A DNA stretch of 64,000 nucleotides from Branchiostoma belcheri (GCF_001625305.1 NW_017802379.1:7566412-7630411), one strand, 5' to 3'. Counted from the first letter of the stretch, positions 1 to 10,390 are shown. Notes: generated from the letters alone by a model not told the origin. Numbers and translations: made by a program.

Positions 1-31
1 TGGGGGTATAATTTTTGGTATGTCTGTGTGT

Positions 32-95
<64 letters not shown>

Positions 96-358
96 CCGCA
101 TGGCCTTTAGGCCAGGTTGTAATGGGCATGGTGGTTCAGTCTGCCCCAGAGGACGAAAGTCATTAATCACGTCCACCTCTGGTAGCGCTTGTTGTTTTCA
201 TAGGTGTTTTAGTTACATGACCTCCTTGACAGCTGGTATTGTTTCCCTTGTACGAAAAAACACTGTAGGCACCATCGTGAATAAGAAGAAGACATAGTCA
301 CCATCACACAATATTTTCATATATCATGGAGGTCTGATGTCCCCGAATTCTTGTTTTT
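1..358 (+). mobile_element. Family G MITE copy in the intron before the TM6 exon, with (GT)n
   Basis: It shares its body (catgacctccttgacagct, then gtttcccttg) and its end (catggaggtctga, gaattcttgtttt) with copies at 1632-1995, 28386-28672, 53522-53740, 58617-58870 and 61826-62166. A (GT)n run occupies about 36-91. The end runs straight into a tttttcag acceptor-like string at 354-361. Confidence 0.75.
36..91 (+). repeat. (GT)n microsatellite
   Basis: A near-pure GT dinucleotide run inside a family G MITE. Other family G copies have a shorter GT-rich stretch at the same place, so it grew from the element's own sequence. Confidence 0.95.
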
Positions 359-489
359 CAGAGCGATGCTAGCATTTTCGTAGACTACACCAGATTCAGC
401 GTCACGTGCCATTCCAAAATCCAAATAATATATTATTGTGAACTTTAAACGATAGATTCCCATGCTTAGTTTCTCACCTGCGATTCCAG

Positions 490-593
490 GTGTGGTGGGA
501 CGCAGCTGCGCAGGTGTTCTTCTCGCTGGGCCCTGGGTTCGGGGTGTTGATCACTCTGTCCAGCTACAACCGGTTCTACAACAACACCTGCAG
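490..593 (+). CDS. SLC6A4-like: SLC6 transporter exon with TM6
   Basis: The acceptor follows gattccag and the donor is CAG|gtgtgt. It encodes [20 protein letters not shown] and then YNRFYNN, the TM6 substrate/sodium-site helix. It starts in phase 0 and ends two bases into an Arg codon finished by the next exon. Confidence 0.93.
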
Positions 594-3500
594 GTGTGTA
601 GACTTGTCTCACACGACATGACCTTGGTACTGAAATGTCCTAGATCCTCCATTCATCCTGACGTATAACTTCACCATGATTACCGAAGGAAAACATATTG
701 TTTTTGCTCAGTTTCTTCTTTCTCTTCTTCTCCAAACAGTGACCTCTGACCTGAACCAATGTCTTGTCTGTTGCCATGGTAACTAGTGTCCGGTTACATC
801 ATGTTGCAATTTTATAGTAGGAGGGATTTAGACTCCCTTAAGTAAGAATTAACAGAGCAGACCATGTGTGAAGGTAAACATTATGCATTTGCCTTGCATA
901 TGTTAACTTTTGTGTTGTTTCTGTCTCTCTCTCTGTGTGTGTCTAAACTATGTGAATTATATGAAATCTGCCTGATAATATAATTGTTTCTTTTATGACT
1001 TCCACAGAGACGCAGTAGCTACCAGCCTGATGAACTGTCTTGCCAGTCTGCTGTCTGGTTTCGTCATCTTCTCTGTACTGGGGTACATCTCTGTCACACA
1101 GAACAGGGAAATAGAGACCATAGCTGTAGGAGGTAACATGACGTCTGTACTGGGGTACATCTCTGTCGCACAGAATAGGGACATACAGACCATAGCTGTA
1201 GGAGGTAACAAAATGTCTGTACTGTCTGGGGTACATCTCTGTCACACAGAACAGGGAAATAGAGACCATAGCTGTAGGAGGTAACAAAATGTCTGTACTG
1301 TCTGGGGTACATCTCTGTCACACAGAACAGGGACAAAAGTCCATCCTAGAGACATTAATGTTTGATAGCTAAAACCCTCGATAGATCTGCACCTGTCTAA
1401 GCCTGTCCACTCCACCCCCTCCCCCTAGGGCCAGGCCTGTTGTTTGAGGTGTATGCCGAGGCTATCGCCAGTATGGAGGGCGCCACAGGCTGGGCACTCA
1501 TCTTCTTCTTCATGCTGATCAACCTGGGCGTGGACTCTACGGTACAGGCACACCTTTATATCATCTAGCGATGAAATTAGCCTCCCAATGACTCAAAAGC
1601 CAAACCTACAAAAAAACACGAACGGACTTTGCTACCTCCATGAAAAATGGTATTGTTTTGGTATGTATGCATGTATGTATGTGTGAGTGTGTGTATGTGT
1701 GTGTCTCCGTGTGTGTGTGTTTGTGTGTGTGTGTTTGTGTGTGTTTCTGCATTGCCCTTAGGTGAGGTTGTAATGGATATGGTTGGGTTCAGTCTTTTCC
1801 AGAGGGAGGAAGTCATTAATCATGTCTATGTTTCGTAGCGCTCGCTGTTTTCACAGGTGTTTTTCGTTACATGACCTCCTTGACAGCTGACAGCTGGTGT
1901 TGTTTCCCTTGCATGGTGAAGAAGGAGATTGCAGGAGGACATAGCACAAGACCTAAGTATTTCATGGAGGTCTGAGATCTCCGAATTCTTGTTTTATTTT
2001 CAGTTTGGCGGTCTGGAGACGGTTATCACGTCCCTGAGTGACGAGTACCCGCGTGTGCTGCGCAGACACCGTGAGCTGTTCGTACTGGTGCTGATGTGTG
2101 TCTGCTACACCGGAGCACTGGTCACCACCACCAACGTAAGTCTGGCTGTTCTGTCACATGTGATTCATACTGAATATCAAAGTTGTTTATGCACAAGTTG
2201 TTTACTTGGGTCGACATTTCGACTATCATCTCCTCCAGGGCTACATGTAAAATGACTTGCACCGAAGCTAGGTGTTACTGGTTCACTGTGCACTGTGATA
2301 TTTTAGTTTTTATTTGTACATGAAAAGGAGACAATTAAAAATACGAATGTACCTAAAATAGACCAAGTATAGATCCTTGTGGGACACCACGTTCTTTTTT
2401 TGGGAAGAGGTAAAACTATAACTACATATACATATTGCATCTGACAGATAATGTTAACCATTGGAAGGCCAAACCTTTACATCCATAGGTATCCATGTAA
2501 TATATAATGGCTCATGTTAACCATTGGAAGGCCATTGGATGGATATTGTTAACCATTGGAAGGCCAAACATTTACATCTATAGGAGTCTATGTAATATAT
2601 AATGGCTCATTTCAAATGCAATATTGCAAAAACATAATTGCTAACTGACATCCGAAGCTGAATTAAGTGTAAGTGTTCACAAAAATGTAACCTTTGTCTA
2701 GTTTGTCATTTTGATTGTTGTGCTGTTCCGGTAGGGTGGTGTGCTGGTGGTTCACCTGATGGACACGTTCGCTGCCAACACCTCTATCACCATCGTGGTG
2801 CTGCTGGAGGTCACCATCGTCTGCTGGATATACGGTTAGTAAATCTGGCAAACTGAAAAATTACGGAGCATGAAATTTCATCTGTGTTGATACAAGTCAT
2901 TATGAAGTAAAATAAAGACTAACGTTTATCTCCAATACCGGAATGAATTGGCTCTTACCAAATTTTCGGCTGTTCACGGAATGGACCCGTCTATTCTTGG
3001 AATATGACGACATAGACACGTCATACCGACATACTTGCCAGATAACTTGTGTCGTCCCCCGTCTCTGTTCTGGGTAGGTCTGTAAGCCCAATTCATTCCA
3101 GTGTTGGAGATAAAGTTTAGTCTTTACTTCATATGCCGGATATTGGGATTTGCATTTTTAAAAAAATGAGCAAACTCTCTCACCTTCTTACGTTTCGATG
3201 TCTGTCAGACATCTTCCTCAAAGATTCTAGATAAGATGGAATACTGCTTATCGCCGATACATGTAGCTGCATTACTGTAAAAATAAAATGTAAAAATTTA
3301 AGAGATTTCAAAATGTTCAAAGAGTTTTTTTTGTTACCTCCAGGGACGGAGCGTCTGTCGTGTGAGATGCGGGAGATGATGGGGACAAAGCCCGCCCTGC
3401 CGTGGCGGATCTGCTGGACGTTCATCTGCCCCATCATACTAGCGGTACGTACCCTGGACTAGTATTATCGGGCCGTTAGCCGGTTCCCTTCGGTAGCCAA

Positions 3501-5514
3501 CAGCACTTCGCCAGCCTATCTTAACTACCGCTACATGGGGAGTCGAGCCCGAGGGGAGTTCGCCAGACTAGGTGAGGCCGGCCAAATTCTCTCGGGCTCG
3601 ACTCCCCCGTAGCAGTAATTTAGAAAGGCGGGCGTAGTGGTTTAGTCTACTGAAGAGAACCGGCTAATGGCCCGACACTAGTCTGGCTGGCTCCCAGGGT
3701 AAGCGGTACGTCAATACAGAGCAAAATTAAAGACCACTCATGGGCCTTCCTTATTTGATATATTTGAATTGTGTCAGAAAAAGTGATCAAAAGTCATCTA
3801 CCTGAAAGACTCACACGTTCTGGGTTACAGTAATGGACAGTTTTTTTTACCTTAGACCTGAAAAGTTTCATGTTATATATATATACCCATTTAGGAAGCA
3901 TTCACAAGGAAGCTTGTTCCATAGTGATGTAGTTCTAGGAGAGAAGTTTTCAGCGTGGAATTTCCTCCTAAGAGACGGAGTATGGAAGAAGAAAGGGTAA
4001 TCTATTTTTGTAAAAGTGGCAAAACGTGTTCTAGCTGAGAAAGGTCGGAATGGCCACCGGGCACAAGCGAGTATAGCAATTTGCCATGAAAATAGTGACA
4101 GAGTAACGCTAGATAGACTTGCAACATTACGCCTTTGTGAGAGGGGTTGTAAGGTGGCGAACAGGTAACTCACAGCAAGATTTCCTAAGCGGTTTTGAAT
4201 TCTGTCGAGGCAGGCTGAAAAATGAAGAAATCCTTTCCTTGCAGATCACTATTGTCCTGGGGCTGGTGTACTACGAGGCGCCGGTCTACGGAGACTACGT
4301 GTACCCCGGCTGGGCCGTGGGGGTGGGCTGGGGCATTACTGGATCGTCCCTGATCTGTATCCCTCTCTACGCCATGTACAAGTTCATCATCACTCCGGGA
4401 AATCTGCAACAGGTATCCGTCCTAATATTTTATTGTATAATTATGTTTCATTTACAACAACTTTTAAGGGCATCTAATGCAATTTCATGGCGGCAAAACA
4501 GCAAATATTCTGGAAGAGAAAATCCGTCTGATCCTGGCATCTACTGCCATTTCTTACCACATTTTCGTCATCATTTCATACTTAAAGCGTTTGAAATAGC
4601 GGGCCCCAAAACAAGCTACGTGAGGCATCTTTTTATTTTTGGGTACCACCTAAAATGTCTTGAACCAGCCTACGATACAAACCAGCAACCGTTCTCCGTC
4701 AGCGACATCATCTTTTTGCCTCACAGATATCAGTAACTTATGGGATAGGGCTGACCACATTAAAAGAATGACCAGAAATCGACTTTAAAAATCCCTTTTG
4801 CCGCCCTGGAATAGTCTATTGCATTGGATGCAGTCAAATGTGCTGAACAACACTTTCAGCACCAAGGAGAGGAACTTTAAACAGTTTACTAATATCCTAA
4901 AGCCCCGCCCACCTCCGTTTAAACATAGAAATTTAAATATTTGACGCATATTCAGCCGCTCTCTCATTGGTCAAACCGCTAATTGCCATTCTCTCATTGG
5001 CTGAACCTCTAATTGTGATTTGGGCATTCGGGATCGGTCTATTGCAAAAACGTATTGCCACAGAAATCACAAGATTTTTACACGATTACATTAAGGAGGC
5101 CATATATATATCAGAGCACTTCAGCCTTCACTTAATAGAGATGGTGGACGATATAAACTCCCTGGCACTTTTGATCAATTGCTTACGTCACGTATCAGTA
5201 AAGTCTCGTGTGAATAAGGTCACGTGTTTGTAAACCGTACCTCTCGCGAGATCACGTTATGAAGTGATTGGTCATTAATTATCCTGATGACAGTGGTCGC
5301 TGAAAATTTGATCTCTCTGTAAACTGCGTGTTGGAATAAAGTTCAACTTTTTACTAAGATTTACACGATGTGTTTTTTTTCTCAGAGAGCGCGACGCCTG
5401 TTATTCCTGGAGGACTCGGGAGAGGCACAGGTTGCGGAAATTGCCGAGAATGGCCGAGCGTCGTCGATGGAGTTAAACAAGGGACTGGTGGCTCTCCCGA
5501 ACTCTAACGTGTAG
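490..5514 (+). CDS. SLC6A4-like: SLC6 monoamine (SERT/DAT-clade) transporter, C-terminal half, 8 exons
   Basis: Na+/Cl- coupled plasma-membrane reuptake of a monoamine is the family role. Exons, by reading frame and GT-AG borders: 490-593, 1008-1132, 1429-1541, 2004-2135, 2735-2834, 3344-3444, 4245-4412, 5386-5514; 972 nt in all, giving 323 residues and a TAG stop. They run from TM6 to the cytosolic tail, matching the roughly 300 C-terminal residues of human SERT. The TM6 unwound segment SLGPGFGV and the TM8 sodium-site segment GVDSTFGG are intact. YAEAI and FFSLGPGFG resemble SERT, while HRELF and YGDYVYPGW resemble DAT/NET, so the clade is sure but the exact orthologue is not. TM1, with the amine-binding Asp, is off the left edge. 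The tail ends SNV, which fits a class I PDZ ligand (inference). Every intron carries repeats. Confidence 0.93.
678..911 (+). mobile_element. Family E MITE in the intron between the TM6 and TM7 exons
   Basis: It starts near TACCGAAGGAAAACAT, has a middle with ccatggtaactagtgt and atcatgttgcaattttatag, and ends gaaggtaaacattatgcat. Copies or pieces recur at 6868-7130, 22973-23120, 24040-24200, 35655-35925, 52520-52640 and 59166-59433. Confidence 0.7.
1008..1132 (+). CDS. SLC6A4-like: SLC6 transporter exon with TM7; 3' end tandemly duplicated downstream
   Basis: The acceptor is ttccacag and the donor GGAG|gtaaca. It encodes [19 protein letters not shown] (TM7) followed by [16 protein letters not shown]. 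This donor is the one that lines up with vertebrate SERT and keeps the frame into the next exon. The last part of the exon and this donor recur downstream in the intron, so use of other donors is possible. Confidence 0.9.
1062..1340 (+). repeat. Tandem copies of an exon end plus its splice donor
   Basis: The exon segment beginning near 1068 (tctgtactggggtac...) recurs three more times at spacings of about 72, 76 and 76 bp. Donor-like gtaaca sites fall at 1133, 1205 and 1281, and the last copy is cut off before its donor. Copy 2 is in frame (72 bp, 24 codons, [11 protein letters not shown]-like). Copy 3 has a 4-bp insertion and runs into a stop. Seen directly in the sequence. Confidence 0.9.
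1429..1541 (+). CDS. SLC6A4-like: SLC6 transporter exon with TM8
   Basis: The acceptor is ccccctag and the donor ACG|gtacag. It encodes [15 protein letters not shown] and [13 protein letters not shown], the extracellular loop 4 region and TM8 including the Asp-Ser-Thr that supports the second sodium site in the family. Confidence 0.93.
1632..1995 (+). mobile_element. Family G MITE ending next to an SLC6 splice acceptor
   Basis: It begins acctccatgaaaaatgg and ends tttcatggaggtctgag plus gaattcttgtttt, 8 bp before exon 2004. The body (ttacatgacctccttgacag) matches the other G copies. Confidence 0.75.
2004..2135 (+). CDS. SLC6A4-like: SLC6 transporter exon with TM9
   Basis: The acceptor is ttattttcag and the donor AAC|gtaagt. 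It encodes [18 protein letters not shown], then [18 protein letters not shown] (TM9). The polypyrimidine stretch before it abuts the end of a family G MITE (1632-1995). Confidence 0.93.
2453..2615 (+). repeat. Local tandem duplication in SLC6 intron
   Basis: The block gttaaccattggaaggcc with the following tttacatc-taatatataatggctcat is present twice (about 2453-2516 and 2549-2613), with a partial third copy of the first part between them. No other content is recognised in this intron. Confidence 0.8.
2735..2834 (+). CDS. SLC6A4-like: SLC6 transporter exon with TM10
   Basis: The acceptor is ttccggtag and the donor ACG|gttagt. It encodes [19 protein letters not shown] and [14 protein letters not shown], corresponding to TM10 of the SERT/DAT group. 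Confidence 0.92.
2902..3132. mobile_element. MITE with about 45-bp terminal inverted repeats in SLC6 intron
   Basis: The left end TGAAGTAAAATAAAGACTAA and the inverted right end pair over roughly 45 bp, also covering tatctccaataccggaatg against cattccagtgttggagata. The flanks look like a TA dinucleotide on each side, which suggests a Tc1/mariner-type origin (inference). Confidence 0.75.
3344..3444 (+). CDS. SLC6A4-like: SLC6 transporter exon, start of TM11
   Basis: The acceptor is ttacctccag and the donor GCG|gtacgt. It encodes [20 protein letters not shown] and [13 protein letters not shown]. The WRICW motif is typical of SERT. Confidence 0.92.
3458..3682. mobile_element. Fold-back MITE with ACTAGT flanks in SLC6 intron
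   Basis: Arms of nearly 100 bp pair: TCGGGCCGTTAGCCGG at the left against its complement near 3663-3675, continuing through gtcgagcccgag / ctcgggctcgac. ACTAGT stands on both sides (3458-3463 and 3677-3682), a possible 6-bp target duplication. The full element folds into a hairpin. Confidence 0.75.
3880..4175 (-). mobile_element. LINE fragment (reverse-transcriptase C-terminal end)
   Basis: Minus-strand translation gives [15 protein letters not shown] and [16 protein letters not shown]. This is the degenerate 'R-RRDVASLSL ... PRT--LWN-LP' tail that follows the RT domain in CR1/L2-type LINEs. It is 5'-truncated, and the wording is inferred from memory of the family. Confidence 0.6.
4245..4412 (+). 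CDS. SLC6A4-like: SLC6 transporter exon, end of TM11 and TM12
   Basis: The acceptor is tccttgcag and the donor CAG|gtatcc. It encodes [20 protein letters not shown], then TM12 ([20 protein letters not shown]) and [13 protein letters not shown] matches the start of the cytosolic tail in human SERT. Confidence 0.93.
4454..4836. mobile_element. Family D MITE in the last SLC6 intron
   Basis: Long terminal inverted repeats read gggcatctaatgcaatttca at the left and tattgcattggatgca at the right. The interior shares accacctaaaatgtcttgaa and gacatcatctttttgcctca with the copies at 30141, 33778, 39241 and 52637. Confidence 0.8.
5386..5514 (+). CDS. SLC6A4-like: SLC6 transporter last coding exon, cytosolic tail
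   Basis: The acceptor is tttttctcag. It encodes 42 residues from [15 protein letters not shown] to LPNSNV and a TAG stop. The tail is hydrophilic and diverged, as usual for the family, but keeps the frame set by seven upstream exons. The final SNV could bind a class I PDZ domain. Confidence 0.88.
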   Translation, partial: RARRLLFLEDSGEAQVAEIAENGRASSMELNKGLVALPNSNV

Positions 5515-5571
5515 ATGACGTCACAGCGGGTGTATGCCTCTAAGTTGTTCTAAATGATAACAAAAGCATTT

Positions 5572-5870
5572 AAAGCTGCATTATGTAACATTAGGATGAT
5601 AAAAAAATTTTATGCATATAATATGGAGGTTTTTCAATGTTTATAAGCTTCAAACACGGCTGTCAGCCATGTTTGTTTACATTCTGGTAGTTTATGGTGG
5701 CACCACAAACAGAGTGCACCTCGTTTGGGCTGTTTTAGCACCAACCATAAATGTCAGAAATGTGAGATAATTACATGTTGAAATATTGTTGTAAATTACA
5801 GTCACATAAATATCTTTTTGGATAATTTATTTCAATTTTTGGTTAAGAAATGTTACATAATGTCCCTTTA
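5572..5870. mobile_element. Family H MITE just after the SLC6 stop codon
   Basis: The ends pair as AAAGCTGCATTATGTAACATT-like and TGTTACATAATGTCCCTTT. The interior (gctgtcagccatgtttgttt) recurs at 56538-57133, and the end recurs alone at about 53846-53875. It lies within 60 bp of the stop, so it probably sits in the 3' UTR. Confidence 0.7.
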
Positions 5871-6107
5871 ATTGCACATTTGTTGCAGCCAGAATAGACC
5901 TTTGGCGTGTCCTGTATTCTGTAAGGGTTATCATAGCTATTAAACAAACTGAAACAGAAAAAGTAAATGTAAGCCAGTGGAAGTAAATGTAAGCGAAGAA
6001 GTAGAAAAAACAATCGGTTGACTTCAAAATGTTGTGTCGAATGTGCCTCCTTCTATTGTTGTAAAAAGAAATATACTTGTCATCTTGTTATATAAGTATA
6101 AGCACAA

Positions 6108-6175
6108 GAGTAGTATGTTATGGACCTGTCCATAACATACTATTATGTTATGGACCTGTCCATAACATACTACTC
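6108..6175. repeat. 68-bp near-perfect palindrome made of two palindromic 30-bp units
   Basis: GTATGTTATGGACCTGTCC followed by ATAACATAC occurs twice with a 30-bp period. Each unit is self-complementary, and so is the whole from GAGTAGTATG to CATACTACTC. A hairpin or cruciform is expected. Confidence 0.92.
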
Positions 6176-6345
6176 ACAATTTTGTCCCTTCAAACATGAA
6201 AAGAATTCCTTTGTAAGTTATATACTTTGTATAGTTGGTGAATATTGCCGTATTTGTAGATATGTTGCACACGTGTACTAGGGGAGAGTTTCTATTGTTG
6301 TTATAAATGTTAGGAGTCAATTGCGTTTGTGCATTAGACGTAGTG

Positions 6346-6804
6346 CGACCTGTCACACATTCAGGACCTTCTCCCGACTTGCTCCCAAACACCAACCGAC
6401 CACGTTCGGGAGCAGTCTGACCAGATTTAGGTCATGCCTACCTTTGTATACGACTCGAAACGAAACTTGAGCTAAATTTGAGTCAAATTTTAAACGAAAC
6501 TTGAGCTAAATTTGAGTCAAATTTTACCTCCAAACACACCCCTAAAACTGCTGACTTACTCCCGAATGGTTGGCTGGTGTTCTGCTGACTTACAGCCGGA
6601 CACTAGCCAACCATGTCCGATCCTCCCGACTAGCCCCCGAATGTTTTAAACACTTTTTAAACAATCGGATGGCGCGGCCGAACTAGTAGCCGACCTCGCC
6701 GACCGCCAGCCGACTTTGCACCGACCACTCTTATCAATTTATGCATGGTTGCGGGGTCGGATAATGTTCGGGAGGCCGAATTCTTCGTGAATGTGTGACA
6801 GGAG
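6346..6804. mobile_element. Family F MITE
   Basis: The terminal inverted repeats are CCTGTCACACATTCA and its complement at 6789-6803. Subterminal regions hold many GCCGA/CCGAC words (for example 6669-6725). A direct duplication of gaaacttgagctaaatttga lies at about 6460-6525. Related copies are at 14090, 32031 and 35935. Confidence 0.75.
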
Positions 6805-6867
6805 CGTAATGTCTCGGCCAAGATAACTAAAATCTCATACAGTCGTGTATTCTGTCAACTTTTGGCC

Positions 6868-7130
6868 TTATCATGTTTACCGAAGGGAACATATAGTTTT
6901 TGCTCTGTCTCTTCTTCTTCCGTTCCAAACACTGACCTGGTCAATGACCTGAACCAGACCGTCTGTCATGATGGCAACTGGTGTTGGGTTACATCATGTT
7001 GCAATTTTATAGTATGGGGGATTTAGACTCTTGTCACCATATATGTGAATGTGTTTTTAGAAAGAATTAACAGAGCAGACCATATGCGAAGGTAAACATT
7101 ATGCAGTTGCTTTGCAAATGTTACCTTTCT
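6868..7130 (+). mobile_element. Family E MITE
   Basis: tttaccgaagggaacatata at the left and gaaggtaaacattatgcagt at the right; the middle carries tgggttacatcatgttgcaa and a ttatagtatgggggattta segment as in the copies at 678 and 59166. Confidence 0.7.
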
Positions 7131-7297
7131 TGTGTAAATTTGTATTTTCTCGGATATGACGGAATTCATTGTGCCCTACTATTCTACATGTTTCTCCAAT
7201 TATGCTCGAAATTTGTCGGTTTGCATGAATTCGCTACCATGTGCGTAAGAGTGAACCGTGAAATGTAACATATTGTACACTGTGTATTGAAGTCGTC

Positions 7298-7303
7298 AAT
7301 AAA
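7298..7303 (+). terminator. Candidate poly(A) signal downstream of the SLC6 gene
   Basis: AATAAA, followed by a T/G-containing stretch (tttgaatcattgtagttcttgg). If used, the transporter would have a 3' UTR of about 1.8 kb made largely of MITEs. AATAAA is common by chance, so this is only a candidate. Confidence 0.25.
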
Positions 7304-7427
7304 ATTTGAATCATTGTAGTTCTTGGTCATATCGACAGGTGTCGTTATTATCCTTAAACCTATTCATTACCTTAGTGCAGTAGGAAACTAATGAAATGAA
7401 ACAAATAAAATAGGAAACTAATAAATG

Positions 7428-7476
7428 AAACTAATAAAACTTGACCAAGGGTGACCTGGTCAAGTTTTATTAGTTT
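7428..7476. repeat. Perfect 19-bp inverted repeat
   Basis: The arms 7428-7446 and 7458-7476 (AACTAATAAAACTTGACC and its complement) are perfect with an 11-bp spacer. Nearby ggaaactaat repeats suggest local slippage. No flanking transposon ends are seen. Confidence 0.9.
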
Positions 7477-7965
7477 ATTGCAGTGTCTTGTAATGATCCT
7501 TATCCATAGATATAGAACTTTTTTTTTCTTGCGTCCAAATTGTTTCTTGCAACTTGTAATATCAATTGTATGTAAGATCAACCATTATCGCAAAGTTACA
7601 AACTTATTGGGGTCAATAAGGATACCGTGTACACGGAGATTATTCAATAAAACCTACTGGAGAAAACATGAATGAAACGGTCACTGTTTTTTTAAACGTT
7701 TTATTTAGGTACAGAAATAATTTGGATCGCTAGGGGTCCCCACTGACGCGTGCAGCTAACTGACATACCGCGGGTTACATTTTCACAAGACTTTCAAACT
7801 AGGCAAGAAAATTAGGATATAGCTGTTCAAGGTTACATACAAACTTTCTGGCAAAACTATCGTTTGCTGCTATACGGTTTTTTTTTTCGTGAAAATACTG
7901 TCGGTAACAGGAATGGTGTCCATCCATAACTTCTTGAGTCATCGTGCTATGCTTGAGTTATAACG
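7477..7965. other. No recognisable feature
   Basis: AT-rich sequence with no splice-framed coding frame, no tRNA boxes and no paired repeat ends that I can see. Confidence 0.5.
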
Positions 7966-7967
7966 AC

Positions 7968-8660
<693 letters not shown>

Positions 8661-8892
8661 ACCAAGTGCACAGTTCTTACATCTTGTGACCTTTAATGAT
8701 CATTACAGAAACACTCGTTATCGCCCAGAAACTACGTACTTGTAAATTTTCCGTGCCAAAATGTATCTAGACGTTGCCCTTATCTCGTTCTACAAACGTC
8801 AAGGCGTCAGAGAGGTCGTAACACAGATTAATTAAGATCGCGCAGTTACGGACTCCATGACGCACATTTCACATCTGTGTACTCCTGATTAG

Positions 8893-9315
8893 TAAGGCCA
8901 CACCGACTTAATTTTATGGATGACATCCGCGCGCGCATTGATTTTCGCCTGTTCTAAAAATGATTACGTCCTCCGAGGCTCTGGCCTGGCTCTAGGCCTG
9001 GTTAGTCCATGGTAGCTAGTACGCAGCCGGTGGTAACTGTGGAGGATGGCAACCAGACTGCCGAAGCTCCACGACTCAAGAACTCAGTACATACGTACAG
9101 TGCCGATTCAGAAATTCCGCAAAAAGCCAGCATGTGCCGGCTTGTCGTATACGTCGCTATGTACGAGTGCTGCCGCAAATTCACAATTCCAGCTTGTATT
9201 CCTGTGGTTTTATAGCATTTTTATTTTTGGCCGAAATTTTTTTTATTCGCCCGCGCGCACTAGTTTGGAGGTCTTCAGAGGATGTCATTCATAAAATTGA
9301 GTCAGTGTGACCTAA
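8893..9315. mobile_element. Family C MITE, complete, with TAA target duplication
   Basis: Element 8896-9312 with TAA at 8893-8895 and 9313-9315. The ends pair as GGCCACACCGACTTAATTTT and its near complement at the right, with TATGGATGACATC inside. The same flanking sequence lacks the insert at 13885-14018, which fixes both ends. A 3-bp TWA duplication suggests the PIF/Harbinger superfamily. No transposase is encoded. Confidence 0.9.
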
Positions 9316-9412
9316 ATGGAAGGGTCCTACTAGATGGCGTTAATACCAGTATATTTCCCCAGCTGTCACATATGTTCCTTGTAGAGTTGGAGTTCAGTGA
9401 ACTACAGCGGGC
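9316..9412 (+). repeat. Flanking repeat shared with 13921-14018
   Basis: The string from about ctagatggcg through gttccttgtagagttggag to gaactacagcggg is nearly identical to 13930-14018. The left part of the repeat is at 8865-8895, split off by the family C MITE. A degenerate third relative follows at about 14750-14815. Confidence 0.85.
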
Positions 9413-9568
9413 CCCTTTTACGTCTTGAAGTCAACAAAAAATTCTGATTCTTACTCAAACCTTTATACTGAATACCCAACGATTTACAGTTGCCTAATGA
9501 TTTATATCGCCGTTAGTCTTGTATATACGAACGCTCATTTGTTGTTTTGTCATTGTCATACCTGTAAT

Positions 9569-9645
9569 TATGTTTACCGAAGGAAACATATTATATTTGC
9601 TCTATTTCCTCTTCCTCCTCCTCCTCCTCTTCCGTTCCAAACACC
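9569..9645 (+). mobile_element. Family E MITE fragment (left end)
   Basis: It reads atgtttaccgaaggaaacat, then ctcttcctcctcctc and gttccaaacacc, as at the left of other E copies. The rest is missing. Confidence 0.6.
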
Positions 9646-10375
9646 TAAAAAACGTCCATATTTTCGTAATTAGAGCTTGGAGGAAAATGAAATTCAGCAT
9701 GCTAGTAGGTTGATACGTTAGACATTGAACCTTGGTCATTTTGGCCAACATAGATGTCAGAAAATGATTTTATTGGCAAAAAATGGGTAAAAAAAGTTGC
9801 ATTTTAAGCCAAAAATCGAACAAAAAGAACGCGTTTGGAACATTCGAACAACCATGGAACAATGGAACAGCGTGTTCGATAACCGCGGGTCATTGACCCT
9901 AGCGCTACGCACGGAACACCCGAGCTTTCCAAATATGGGCATCCGCCCTTGTATGACACGAGAAGACATCAGTGGACCAATGTAGCGGTAAGTTTTCATT
10001 TTCCTTCGTAGAAATACGGCCATATGAATACCAGTCACGAGTAGAGAATATTGCACTGGGGGTTTGGGTTCAATATCAACAAGTACGACTGCAGATTTCC
10101 ACAGAACGCCGGCGACTTTGTGTAATTTTTTGCATGTCACCGCCGGCTCAAATTAAAAAAAACGCTCATAATTTACTAGCTCCTGACTTGATAGAATCTC
10201 GTATGTATAGAGATTTAGGCTTGCTGCCGTTTTGAAAATAAAGTAAACAGAATTGTGTTCATCTGTAACTATTGTCGACTTTGTAATGTAGGTGCGGGGC
10301 CGGGGGAGGGGGGCGTTTGTTTACGTTTATTACTGATGACATGATATAACATGGATATAACATTACGTTTTGTCA
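9646..10375. other. No recognisable feature
   Basis: Open frames of 60-127 codons overlap here on both strands but have no family motif and no splice context. A G-rich string sits near 10290-10312. Confidence 0.4.
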
Positions 10376-10390
10376 GACAGTTTCAGTCTT

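Noticed and set aside
1133-1428. Reading the exon-derived repeats as additional true exons
   Set aside because: Copies 2 and 3 have no acceptor of their own; they can only extend the exon through alternative donors.
10285-10315. Possible G-quadruplex
   Set aside because: Only three separated long G runs, and no gene context to give it meaning.
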